A stretch of DNA of 64,000 nt, from contig JADJOJ010000009.1 in assembly GCA_016713825.1 (NCBI GenBank), positions 186,001 through 250,000 of the forward strand. Direction: 5' to 3'. The notes below the pieces were generated by a model. The model did no database searches. It saw only the letters and a program-made list of their open reading frames with translations, and was not told where the DNA came from. The DNA is from Candidatus Leptofilum gracile. Its GTDB lineage: Bacteria; Chloroflexota; Anaerolineae; Promineifilales; Promineifilaceae. Shown piece after piece: positions 56,792 through 64,000 of the stretch (position 1 is the stretch's first letter; every line of letters starts with the position of its first letter). A program made the translations under genes and the position numbers.

Positions 56792-57592
56792 ATGAGTAAA
56801 AAACGTGAAATTGAGGTGCGGGGGGCAGATGTTGAAAAGGCGATTGAGGCTGGTTTACAAAAATTGGGCGTTAATCGTTCGGAAGTGATTATTGATGTGA
56901 TTGATGAGGGCAGCCGTGGGCTGTTGGGTATTGGCAGCCGTGAGGCGGTGGTGCGGTTGGTGACATTAACTGTAGAGCCAACACCTGCGCCAAAGGTGCA
57001 GCCCAAACCTGCAGTACAGCCTGTTGTGGCTAAGCGGGAAACGGCCGTTCCCACCCCAAAACCCACCCCCAAACCAGCCCCAACCAGCAGCAACGGCAGC
57101 GATGTAGAAGCAACAGAAGCCGACGCCGAAGAGAAAAAGATGGCTGAGGAAGTCATTGCCACCCTGCTGAACAAGTTGGGTGTTGATGCCCAAATTGACA
57201 CCTCCACTTCAGAACCAGACGACCTGACTGGCCGTAAAGTCAACGTTATCGACATCGAAGGCGAAGATTTAGGCGTGCTGATTGGGCCACGTGGTGAAAC
57301 CTTAAACGCCATGCAATACCTGACTCGCCTCATGGTGGGCAACCAATTGCAGCGGCGTGCCTCTTTTGTGGTGGATGTGGAAGGCTACCGCAAGCGGCGG
57401 CAGCAGGCGCTGGCCCGTTTGGCTGAGCGCATGGCCAAGAAAGTGGTGGCGCGTCGTCGGCCGGTGAGCCTGGAGCCGATGCCCCCCCACGAGCGGCGCA
57501 TCATTCACATGACGCTGCGCGACAATGAAGAGGTGTACACGCAAAGCTCTGGCGAAGGCAATCGGCGCAAGGTGCGTATTTTGCCCAAATAG
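56792..57592 (+). CDS. khpB: RNA-binding protein KhpB/Jag
   Basis: A 266-residue protein. An N-terminal Jag_N domain (EIEVRGADVEKAIEAGLQKLGVNRSEVIIDVIDEGSRGLLGIGSREAVVRL) is followed by a Pro/Lys/Thr linker, a KH domain with GPRGETLNAMQYLTRLMV, and an R3H domain with LEPMPPHERRIIHMTLRD. It acts with KhpA in RNA control and envelope growth. The usual partner order after yidC is kept. The ATG at 56792 has AGAGGA five bases upstream. Confidence 0.95.
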   Translation: MSKKREIEVRGADVEKAIEAGLQKLGVNRSEVIIDVIDEGSRGLLGIGSREAVVRLVTLTVEPTPAPKVQPKPAVQPVVAKRETAVPTPKPTPKPAPTSSNGSDVEATEADAEEKKMAEEVIATLLNKLGVDAQIDTSTSEPDDLTGRKVNVIDIEGEDLGVLIGPRGETLNAMQYLTRLMVGNQLQRRASFVVDVEGYRKRRQQALARLAERMAKKVVARRRPVSLEPMPPHERRIIHMTLRDNEEVYTQSSGEGNRRKVRILPK

Positions 57593-57616
57593 TCGGGCAG
57601 CGGTTCAAACGGTTAT

Positions 57617-57650
57617 AAAAAGACCAGGGGATTGCCTCTGGTCTTTTTTT
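57617..57650 (+). terminator. Intrinsic terminator of the khpB operon
   Basis: AAAAGACCAGGGG and CCTCTGGTCTTTT form a stem with an ATTG loop, running into seven T residues. Confidence 0.93.
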
Positions 57651-57684
57651 GTGTGTTGGCGTGGCGGCGGGGGGGATACGGCCG

Positions 57685-58887
57685 TTACCCCGCTTCAGCC
57701 CATCGTACCACCACCAGCGACACCCCAGAAAGGATGCCCAAACCCATCACCAGCGGCACGATGGTGCCGTTATAGCTCTGGCCAATTAACGTGCCCAGCA
57801 GTACCGACAGCAGCGTGGAAAGCGAACCCACCACAGCCGCCCCAACCCCAGCAACATGCCCCAATGGCTCCATGGCCAGCGAGTTCAGATTACCAAACAA
57901 AATTCCCACACAAAAGAAGGTGAGCATCAAATAGGTCATAAAGACCCAAAGAGGCACCGTCTCAAAAAGGGTAAATACCCCGACCAGCATGATGGCCGAC
58001 AAAACAAAAACGATCAGCAGCGTGCTCCTGGTCAATAAACGCATGCCCAGATTCATTACCAGCCGCGTATTTACCAACGAGGCCAGCCCAATCGAGGAGG
58101 CGATGACGCCAAAATAGATGGGGAAAAGCGTTCCCAAAGCGTACTGCTCCTGGAAAATTTGCTGGGCAGAGTTCAGGTAGCCAATAAAAGCGCCACTGAC
58201 CAACCCCGCAGTGATTGTGTACCCCAGAGCCAGCCGATTTTGCAAAATCGTCTGCATCGCTTTGACGATGCGTTGCAAGGTAAACGGCGTGCGATTTTCC
58301 TGGGGCAAGGTTTCTGGCTGGCGCAGGGCAAACCAAAGCAGTGCAGCCAAAGCCAGCACGACATAGCTGCCAAAAATAGCCCGCCAACCGGAGAATTGAA
58401 GGATGGCCTGGCCCATAGATGGGGCCAGCATGGGTGTGAGGATGAACACCGTCGCCACAAACGACATGACGCGGGCCATGGCCCGGCCAGAAAATTGGTC
58501 GCGTACCAGGGCCAGGGTAACTGCCCGTGGCGCTGAAGCGCCAATGCCCTGGATCAGGCGACCGGCCAGCAGCATGGGGAAGCTGGTGGCCACCATGGCG
58601 ATAAGTGACCCGGCAATAAACGTTGCCATGCCTGCATAAATAGCACGCTTACGGCCGATACTGTCGGACAAAGGCCCAAAAAAGAGCTGCCCCGCTGCCA
58701 GCCCAAAGAAAATCATGGAAATGACCATCTGGCGCTCATTGGCATTTTCAACGAGCAAGTCGCGACCAATGAGCGGCAGCGCGGGCAGCATGGCGTCAAT
58801 CGACAGCGCGGTCAGAGCCATCAACAGGGAGATAAGTACAATAAATTCGGCGAAAGACGGCCGTGTTTTGAGTTTGGTAGCGATCAC
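57685..58887 (-). CDS. MFS multidrug transporter, Bcr/CflA family
   Basis: A 400-residue 12-helix drug:proton antiporter. IDAMLPALPLIGRDL in helix 1, GPLSDSIGRKRAIYAG (motif A) and GASAPRAVTLALVRD (motif B/C region of the DHA1 Bcr/CflA group) are diagnostic. It starts with a GTG after AAGGAT. It converges with khpB, from which it is separated by a terminator. The substrate is unknown. Confidence 0.93.
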   Translation of the reverse strand: MIATKLKTRPSFAEFIVLISLLMALTALSIDAMLPALPLIGRDLLVENANERQMVISMIFFGLAAGQLFFGPLSDSIGRKRAIYAGMATFIAGSLIAMVATSFPMLLAGRLIQGIGASAPRAVTLALVRDQFSGRAMARVMSFVATVFILTPMLAPSMGQAILQFSGWRAIFGSYVVLALAALLWFALRQPETLPQENRTPFTLQRIVKAMQTILQNRLALGYTITAGLVSGAFIGYLNSAQQIFQEQYALGTLFPIYFGVIASSIGLASLVNTRLVMNLGMRLLTRSTLLIVFVLSAIMLVGVFTLFETVPLWVFMTYLMLTFFCVGILFGNLNSLAMEPLGHVAGVGAAVVGSLSTLLSVLLGTLIGQSYNGTIVPLVMGLGILSGVSLVVVRWAEAG

Positions 58888-59105
58888 TGTAAATCCTTAT
58901 CGAGCGTCTATGCATAAACTGCCTTTTACCAGGCAGGCACCTTTGGAACGGCGCAAACTAACTATAAGTAAACCACTCAAGTTTACCCTATTTAGGCCAA
59001 ATCTAAAGGTGACTTTGATGGTTGACACTGTTTGTCACACGATTAGCTGACGCCCTTTGTTTTTGCCTGTTATGTTCGTTGCGGTGCGGGTACAATAGGC
59101 GCGTT

Positions 59106-62100
59106 ATGCGCACAAATGTTCAATTGTCCTCTTCTCCTCAAGAAGCCCGTTTTGCTTTTTTCTCGGCGCATCTTACTTTTTTTTCCCTCACTTTTATCGG
59201 CTGGCTGGCGGCGAGCCGCATTTTGTATGAAGGGTTGTTCCCGCGCTGGCTGTGGTTGGGACGGCCGTTTCTCACCCTCACCTTCACCGCCATTCTCACT
59301 TTGGCCACCTGGCTGCTCTGGCAGCGCCCCTGGCCCAAGAGCCTATCTCCCGTTGTGCTGTCACCGCTGCTGCTCAATTTAATTTACCTGGCCGACCCGC
59401 TGGTAGATTTGGGCCGCAGCCGCCTCATTTTTGGCGCGTCGCTCTGGCTGGCGCTGCTCATTTGGGCCAGCCGCCGCTGGCGAGGTCGGGTGGATGTGTG
59501 GCGCTGGCTGGGGCCGCTGCTGGTGGCGCTGGCGCTGCTGCCCGTTTACCTCAGCACCATGTCGCGCACCGTGGGGCAGGCAGATACGTTTGAGTTTCAG
59601 GTGGTGGCCCCGCAGCTGGGCATTGCTCACCCGACGGGCTATCCGCTGTACCTGCTGCTGGGCAAGCTGTTTAGCCTGCTGCCGTTTGGCTCGGTGGCCT
59701 GGCGGATTAATGTGGGAACGGCCGTTCTGGCCACCATCGCGCTCATCTTCTTTTTCAAAATTTTGTGGGAACTGTGGGGTGGGGGGGAAACGGCCACTTC
59801 GGCTCCGCTCAGCGCAGGGGTTCTTGGGGCCGTCGTTATGGGGCTAACCAGCACCCTGTTCAGCCAGGCCATTGCCGCCGAGGTGTACGCGCTGCATGCG
59901 CTGGTGGTGTGTGGGGCATTGTGGATCATGTTGCAAGTGGCAAGTGGCAAGTGGCAAGAAACAAGTTCAAAAACTTTGCGCTCTCCGCGTTCTCTGCGGT
60001 TAAATCTTATGCTTCTGGCGTTTGTGATCGGCTTGGGCCTGACCAACCATTTGACGACGGTGTTTTTATTGCCGCCAGCAGGGGTTGCCATGATTTTGGC
60101 GTTGTGGGGTGGGGGGAAAAGCGGAACACAGAGGAGCACAGAGGAGATACAGACTCGTGCTGAGCGCAGCCGAAGTAGTTCCACAGAGCCTAATTACCAA
60201 TTACGAATTACCAATTACCGATCACTGATTACCGATTACCGATTACTGCTTAAACTTGCCCTCGCCTTCGTGCTGCCACTGCTCCTCTACGCCTACCTCC
60301 CCCTGCGTTGGCAGGCGGTGAACGGCGAGCCGATGGGGCTGAGCCGCTTTGTGGATTGGGTGATCGGCGGCCGTTTTCAGGACGCATTGCAATGGGGGGC
60401 GTGGCTCAACGATTCGGCCCGCTACGCCATTGTGGGGCGGCTGTTTGTAGAGAACTGGGGCGAATTTAATCTGGCGCTGGCGCTGCTGGGGTTTGGCTAT
60501 TTAATTTGGCGCAATTGGCGGGTCGCCGCCGTTTTGGGCGTCACCTGGCTCGGTTTTACCTTTTATTGCCTCAACTATTACGTCCCCGATTTGGCCGTTT
60601 TTCTGATTCCGGCGCAGCTGGTGGTGGGGCTGCTGTGGGGCAGTGGGGTAACGGCCGTTCTCCACCTCATCACCCAGCGCCTGCACCATGAAAGACGGGC
60701 GCTGGTGCCGCTGGTGCAGCCCATCGTGTTGCTGCTGCTGCTGCTGCCCACCCTCATGCTGGTGGTGAACAATCAGGCACGGCTACACAGCTCAATGGCC
60801 GACGGCCGTACCGCCTGGGGACTGGGCGTCTTGCAGCAGCCCCTCGCCCAAAACGCCGCCATTTTGGCCGACAGCGACAAATTCCCGCCGCTTTACTACC
60901 TGCAACAAGCGGAGGGCATGCGGCCCGATTTGGACATTGTGGTGCTGCCAGATGAGGCGGCTTACAGGGCTGAATTGGACGCGCGGCTGGCGGCGGGGCA
61001 GACTGTCTACCTGGCTCGCTTTTTGCCTGGCCTGGCCGGCATTTACCATTTGCGGGCGGTGGGGGCGCTGACGGAGGTGAGCCCGGAGCCTTTGCTGGAA
61101 CGGCCGTCCCTCACCCATCCCGTCCAATTTGAATTTGGCCCGATGCAGCTCGTCGGCGTAGGCATTCAGCCAGAAGACCCCAGCGACCCCACGGCCAGCG
61201 CCGCCACGCTGCTCTGGCAAACCGATGCGCCAATTGGCGAAACCCTGCACATTTTTGTGCGTTGGGCAGGCCGCAGTTATGAAGGCGCGCCCGCCGTGGC
61301 CACCGGGCAGCACGCCGTCCACAACAATTATCCCACCGTGGCCTGGCGGCCGGGCGAGCTGGTGGTAGACGTGCACAGCTGGCCCCGCCCACTGCTGGCC
61401 GAGGCGCAGACGCTGAATTTGCAGGTGGCCGTCGCCCCACCGTTTACGCCGTTGGCGGATTTGGATTGGCAAACGGTGGCCAGCCAGCGCTTTGCTACTG
61501 CGCCGGCTCGCCCGCTGGCCCAGCCGCTGCGGGCGCAGGTGGGCCAGGCGCTGCTGCGTAGTATCGAGTTCCCGGCTCAGGCGCGCCCAGAGACGGCGCT
61601 GCCCATTCAATTTGCTGGGGATGGCAGTTCGGTTTTGCTTGGTTTTGTGCTGCGGGAAGGTGTCTTGCCGCAGCCGAAACCCGCGTTGGCGCCTGAGATC
61701 ATGGTGCCGATGCAACGTTCTTTCACCAATCAGGTTTCTGTGGAGACGCCGACGGCGAACGGCCGTTACCAAATCATCGCCCAGCATCCATCCGGGCAGG
61801 CGCAGTGCGGCTGGCTGCGCCCCGTCACCAGCCTGTGCGTGGTGGGCGAGGTGCTGGTGAGCGGCGTACCGCTGCCTGAAGGGGCCACCAACTTTGAAGA
61901 CAAAATCGGCTTGCTGGGCATAGACATCCCCAACCGCACCTTGCCGCCGGGCGGCCTGCTGGAACTCACGCTCACCTGGCAGGCGCTGGCTCCGCTGGCA
62001 GAAAATTACACCGTTTTTGTGCAGGTGCTAGACGCCAACGACCAGATCGTGGGGCAGATCGACAGCTGGCCGGTGCAGGGCACCTACCCCACCAGCCAAT

Positions 62101-62285
62101 GGTCGCCGGGCGAGGTAATTGAAGATCGGTACCAGGTGCAGCTGGCGGGCGAACTGCCGCCGGGGCCGTACCGGGTGCAGGTGGGCTTTTACCTGCTGCA
62201 AACCTTGCGCCGACTTTCGGTTTTGGATGGCACGGGAACGGCCGTTGATGATAAACTGCTGCTGACTGGCTTTACGGCAGAATAA
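59106..62285 (+). CDS. DUF2723 membrane protein with large extracytoplasmic C-terminal region
   Basis: A 1059-residue protein. Residues 20-560 hold about a dozen helices with the DUF2723 signature SRTVGQADTFEFQVVAPQLGIAHPTGYPLYLLLGKLFSLLP, related to GT-C glycosyltransferases that use lipid-linked sugars. Residues from about 590 form a beta-rich extracytoplasmic part with two related sandwich-like blocks. Loops at about 275-302 and 336-380 (SGKWQETSSKTLRSPRSLR; TQRSTEEIQT...ITNYRSLITDYRLLLK) are encoded by dispersed word repeats and look like in-frame insertions. I start at the ATG at 59106; the frame is open further upstream without support. Confidence 0.88.
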   Translation: MRTNVQLSSSPQEARFAFFSAHLTFFSLTFIGWLAASRILYEGLFPRWLWLGRPFLTLTFTAILTLATWLLWQRPWPKSLSPVVLSPLLLNLIYLADPLVDLGRSRLIFGASLWLALLIWASRRWRGRVDVWRWLGPLLVALALLPVYLSTMSRTVGQADTFEFQVVAPQLGIAHPTGYPLYLLLGKLFSLLPFGSVAWRINVGTAVLATIALIFFFKILWELWGGGETATSAPLSAGVLGAVVMGLTSTLFSQAIAAEVYALHALVVCGALWIMLQVASGKWQETSSKTLRSPRSLRLNLMLLAFVIGLGLTNHLTTVFLLPPAGVAMILALWGGGKSGTQRSTEEIQTRAERSRSSSTEPNYQLRITNYRSLITDYRLLLKLALAFVLPLLLYAYLPLRWQAVNGEPMGLSRFVDWVIGGRFQDALQWGAWLNDSARYAIVGRLFVENWGEFNLALALLGFGYLIWRNWRVAAVLGVTWLGFTFYCLNYYVPDLAVFLIPAQLVVGLLWGSGVTAVLHLITQRLHHERRALVPLVQPIVLLLLLLPTLMLVVNNQARLHSSMADGRTAWGLGVLQQPLAQNAAILADSDKFPPLYYLQQAEGMRPDLDIVVLPDEAAYRAELDARLAAGQTVYLARFLPGLAGIYHLRAVGALTEVSPEPLLERPSLTHPVQFEFGPMQLVGVGIQPEDPSDPTASAATLLWQTDAPIGETLHIFVRWAGRSYEGAPAVATGQHAVHNNYPTVAWRPGELVVDVHSWPRPLLAEAQTLNLQVAVAPPFTPLADLDWQTVASQRFATAPARPLAQPLRAQVGQALLRSIEFPAQARPETALPIQFAGDGSSVLLGFVLREGVLPQPKPALAPEIMVPMQRSFTNQVSVETPTANGRYQIIAQHPSGQAQCGWLRPVTSLCVVGEVLVSGVPLPEGATNFEDKIGLLGIDIPNRTLPPGGLLELTLTWQALAPLAENYTVFVQVLDANDQIVGQIDSWPVQGTYPTSQWSPGEVIEDRYQVQLAGELPPGPYRVQVGFYLLQTLRRLSVLDGTGTAVDDKLLLTGFTAE
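59928..60012 (+). repeat. Word repeats inside the DUF2723 coding frame (first site)
   Basis: Three tandem AAGTGGC words are followed by CTTTGCGCTCTCCGCGTTC and TCTGCGGTTAA, the same words that make intergenic hairpins at 33977-34032 and 62289-62352. They encode a Ser/Arg/Lys-rich loop between membrane helices. Confidence 0.75.
60112..60246 (+). repeat. Word repeats inside the DUF2723 coding frame (second site)
   Basis: ACACAGAGGAGCACAGAGG, then CTGAGCGCAGCCGAAGTAG (inverse-related to 59797-59815 in the same gene), then TACCAATTAC and GATTACCGATTACC words. Three intergenic repeat families are stacked in frame. Confidence 0.8.
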
Positions 62286-62288
62286 TTC

Positions 62289-62352
62289 ACCGCAGAGCGC
62301 GCGGAGGTCGCGGAGAAAAATAAAAACTCTGCGCCCTTTGCGTGCTTTGCGG
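62289..62352. repeat. CGCAGAG...CTTTGCGG hairpin
   Basis: ACCGCAGAGCGCGCGGAG and CTCTGCGCCCTTTGCGTGCTTTGCGGT face each other between the DUF2723 and RCK genes. The right arm ends 12 bases before the RCK start codon, leaving no room for a normal ribosome binding site. Confidence 0.75.
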
Positions 62353-62363
62353 TAAAAAAACGC

Positions 62364-63446
62364 ATGCAAGCAAAAACGCACAAACGCAACCACCAGAACA
62401 GAAACGGCCGTGTTCGGCGCATTCGGGCCATTTGGCGGGATACGCTGCTGCTGGTGCGGGAATTTATACGGCCGTTGCTCTACTTCGTGCTGGCCGTTGT
62501 GGGCGGCGGCCTGCTGTACTATTTTTTGGCGACCGATTTTGGTAAAGGTGTTGGCTCCAAAAACCTGGCCGAGGCAATTTACCAGGTGCTCGGCCTTACC
62601 TTTTTGCAGCCGCTGGGGGACAACCTGCCAGAATATTGGCCGCTGCAACTGTTTTACTTCATCATGCCCATCATCGGCATCTCCATTTTAGCGCAGGGGT
62701 TGGCCGATTTTGGCCTTCTCTTTTTTAACCGGCGCGAACGTAGCAAGGAGTGGGAAATGGCAGTCGCTTCTACCTTTCAAAACCATATCGTTGTGGTCGG
62801 TTTGGGCCATTTGGGTTACCGCGTGACCCAAAAATTGTATGAGCTAGATCGGGATGTTTCCGTGATTGAGCTGAACCCAGACGAAGATTTGATTGCTGAA
62901 ACGCAGGGAATGGGCATCCCTGTGCTGAAGGATGATGCCCGGCGCGATGTGGCGCTGCAAGGGGCCGGGGTTGCCAAAGCCCGCGCCATCATTTTGTGCA
63001 CCCAAAACGACAGCATGAATTTGCAAATTGCGTTCAAAGCCCGCCGCCTGAACCCGCAAATTCGGGTGGTGGTGCGCATTTTTGACGATGATTTTGGCCA
63101 ATCGCTGCAAGAGCAGTTTGGCTTTCGGGCGATGAGCGCCACGGGCATGGCTGCCCCCACCTTTGCCGCCGCCGCCGCCGATGTGGACGTGACGCGCCCC
63201 ATCACCGTGGAGGGGGAGGCGCTCAGCCTGGCTCGGCTGAAGTTGGAGAAAGGATCAACCTTGCTGGGATTGTCGGTCTCAGCGATCGAGCAAAATTTTG
63301 ATGTGAGTGTGGTGCTTTTGCGGGAAAACGGCCGTTCCGATTTCCACCCCGCTGGCGAACGTACCCTCAAGCTAGATCACGTCCTCGGCGTCCTCGGTGG
63401 CCCGGAGCAGATCAACCGGCTGGTGGACGCGAATTATGACCGGTAA
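62364..63446 (+). CDS. RCK (TrkA-N/TrkA-C) protein with N-terminal membrane segment
   Basis: A 360-residue protein. The basic N-terminus (1-30) is followed by two hydrophobic segments (about 36-56 and 92-115). A TrkA-N domain starts at HIVVVGLGHLGYRVTQKL, and a TrkA-C-like domain lies near the end (EKGSTLLGLSVSAIEQNFDVSVVLLRENG). The topology resembles a two-helix K+ channel with RCK domain, but no TVGYGD filter is present between the helices (the segment reads LTFLQPLGDNLPEYW). It may be a divergent channel or a sensor. The stop codon is supplied by a CGGTAAT repeat. Confidence 0.85.
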   Translation: MQAKTHKRNHQNRNGRVRRIRAIWRDTLLLVREFIRPLLYFVLAVVGGGLLYYFLATDFGKGVGSKNLAEAIYQVLGLTFLQPLGDNLPEYWPLQLFYFIMPIIGISILAQGLADFGLLFFNRRERSKEWEMAVASTFQNHIVVVGLGHLGYRVTQKLYELDRDVSVIELNPDEDLIAETQGMGIPVLKDDARRDVALQGAGVAKARAIILCTQNDSMNLQIAFKARRLNPQIRVVVRIFDDDFGQSLQEQFGFRAMSATGMAAPTFAAAAADVDVTRPITVEGEALSLARLKLEKGSTLLGLSVSAIEQNFDVSVVLLRENGRSDFHPAGERTLKLDHVLGVLGGPEQINRLVDANYDR

Positions 63447-63516
63447 TGTCGGTAATCAGTAATCAGTAATCAGTAATCAGTGAAAAACTGAATACTGACC
63501 TACTGATTACTGAAAG
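63436..63516. repeat. GGTAATCAGTAATC hairpin overlapping the RCK gene stop
   Basis: Four tandem CAGTAAT-type words and an inverse arm (CTACTGATTACTG) run from the RCK stop codon to the ribosome binding site of the methyltransferase gene. Confidence 0.85.
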
Positions 63517-63527
63517 CAGGAGAAAAA

Positions 63528-64000
63528 ATGGACAGCCAAGACCCCTTCCGGGATTCAGATTATTTGCAGAAGAATCAGTACCGCGACAGCAGCAATTTGG
63601 ATGCGCGGGCGGCGCTGCACCGGCAATTTAGTACGGCCACGGCCGATTGGCAGCCGTGGGTGTTTGATCTGCTGCGGTTGGAGCCGGGGATGCGGGTGCT
63701 GGAATGTGGCTGCGGCCCTGGCTGGCTGTGGCGGCAAAACGTGGATCGCATTCCCGCAGGCTGCCAGATCACCCTCACCGACCTGTCGCCCGGCATGGTG
63801 GCCGAGGCAGAAGCGGCGCTGGCGGGCAGCGGCCACCAGTTCAGCTTCCAACCAGCCAACATTCAGGCGCTCGATTTTGCCGACGGGACGTTTGACGTGG
63901 TGGTGGCCAACCATATGCTGTACCACGTGCCGGATTTGGCGCAGGGATTGGCAGCGGTGCAGCGGGTGTTGAAGCCAAACGGCCGTCTCATCGCGGCCAC
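63528..64000 (+). CDS. Class I SAM-dependent methyltransferase, truncated by window edge
   Basis: 157 residues of an open frame that runs off the right edge. The ATG at 63528 has AGGAG upstream. VLECGCGPGWLW (about residues 58-69) is SAM motif I, LTDLSPGMVAEAEAAL the acidic strand 2, and FDVVVANHMLYHVPDLAQGLAAVQRVLKPNGRL motifs for strands 4 and 5. It is of the Methyltransf_11/25 type; substrate unknown. An ACGGCCGT copy encodes NGR at the edge. Confidence 0.92.
   Translation, partial: MDSQDPFRDSDYLQKNQYRDSSNLDARAALHRQFSTATADWQPWVFDLLRLEPGMRVLECGCGPGWLWRQNVDRIPAGCQITLTDLSPGMVAEAEAALAGSGHQFSFQPANIQALDFADGTFDVVVANHMLYHVPDLAQGLAAVQRVLKPNGRLIAA

Larger units (their letters stand above)
872..63986. 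repeat. Dispersed highly iterated palindrome ACGGCCGT (about 100 copies)
   Basis: The 8-base palindrome occurs through the whole window by eye: for example 872, 1244, 3183, 6525, 13908, 14841, 17125, 25370, 35097, 41695, 45088, 50768, 57041 and 63979. The outer bases are often A/T then purine on the left (GAAACGGCCGTTCCC). Copies lie in genes on both strands, in promoters (16137, 39723) and in a terminator (51165). Gaps larger than 2 kb occur over metY-metA and between 54762 and 57041. Confidence 0.95.

Noticed and set aside
1..64000. Insertion sequence or prophage genes
   Set aside because: No transposase, integrase or phage structural protein was seen. The dispersed repeats carry no genes.

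Overview
The window is moderately GC-rich bacterial chromosomal DNA that begins inside an NRPS gene and ends inside a methyltransferase gene. The gene set suggests a filamentous-type member of the Chloroflexota (Anaerolineae-like). It includes a DUF2723 membrane protein, YvcK with a membrane anchor, the rpmH-rnpA-yidD-yidC-khpB block, a tryptophan T-box, a STAND ATPase, many exported beta-propellers, and intergenic regions packed with short word-based inverted repeats. The phylum is inferred from gene style only; no rRNA gene is present. I saw no tRNA, CRISPR array, prophage or intact insertion sequence.

Layout. 1-2947 (minus): first module of a nonribosomal peptide synthetase (A-T-C), truncated at the left edge. 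3593-10496 (mostly minus): a membrane protein, two NmrA-like NAD(P)-binding proteins under an LmrA/YxaF-type TetR repressor with two visible operators, a conserved small protein, a LysE exporter, and methionine synthesis genes metY and metA. A Met/Cys-rich small ORF lies upstream of metA. 10956-15998: aroQ, small exported proteins and a 905-residue STAND/TPR protein. 16124-27967 (plus): a tryptophan supply cluster. It starts with a promoter and a Trp T-box with terminator, followed by trpB2, trpE, trpS, trpG, a GNAT, an M16 peptidase, trpD, a NUDIX hydrolase and trpC. trpA and trpF are absent. 28139-28558: rpmB and rpmG. 29004-33015 (minus): a nucleotide-sugar cassette (cytidylyltransferase and two epimerase/dehydratases) plus mtnA. 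33355-33887: a ribbon-helix-helix protein overlapping a stand-alone T2SSF (TadB-like) domain protein, with a perfect dyad operator. 34707-46689: a lipoprotein, yvcK, gap, MazG-like and metallophosphoesterase genes, a SulP-rhodanese transporter, glpX, a DUF2270 protein and a PD40 propeller. 46694-51951: two receiver-only response regulators, nadD-obg-yceD, rdgB and a hydrolase. 52090-57592: murA (Asp in place of the catalytic Cys) and the rpmH-rnpA-yidD-propeller-yidC-khpB operon. 57685-64000: an MFS pump, the DUF2723 protein, an RCK protein and a methyltransferase.

The most striking signal is not a gene. The palindrome ACGGCCGT occurs about 100 times by my manual count, where one or two copies would be expected. 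It is in genes and spacers alike, comparable to HIP1 of cyanobacteria, and it leaves the tripeptides TAV, NGR and RP(F/L) across unrelated proteins. A second layer is a set of dispersed repeats made of tandem 6-8 base words folded into hairpins. They sit at or on stop codons, and in trpE and the DUF2723 gene they appear to have entered the coding frame. A 66-nt structured element occurs twice, ahead of trpB2 and ahead of trpS.
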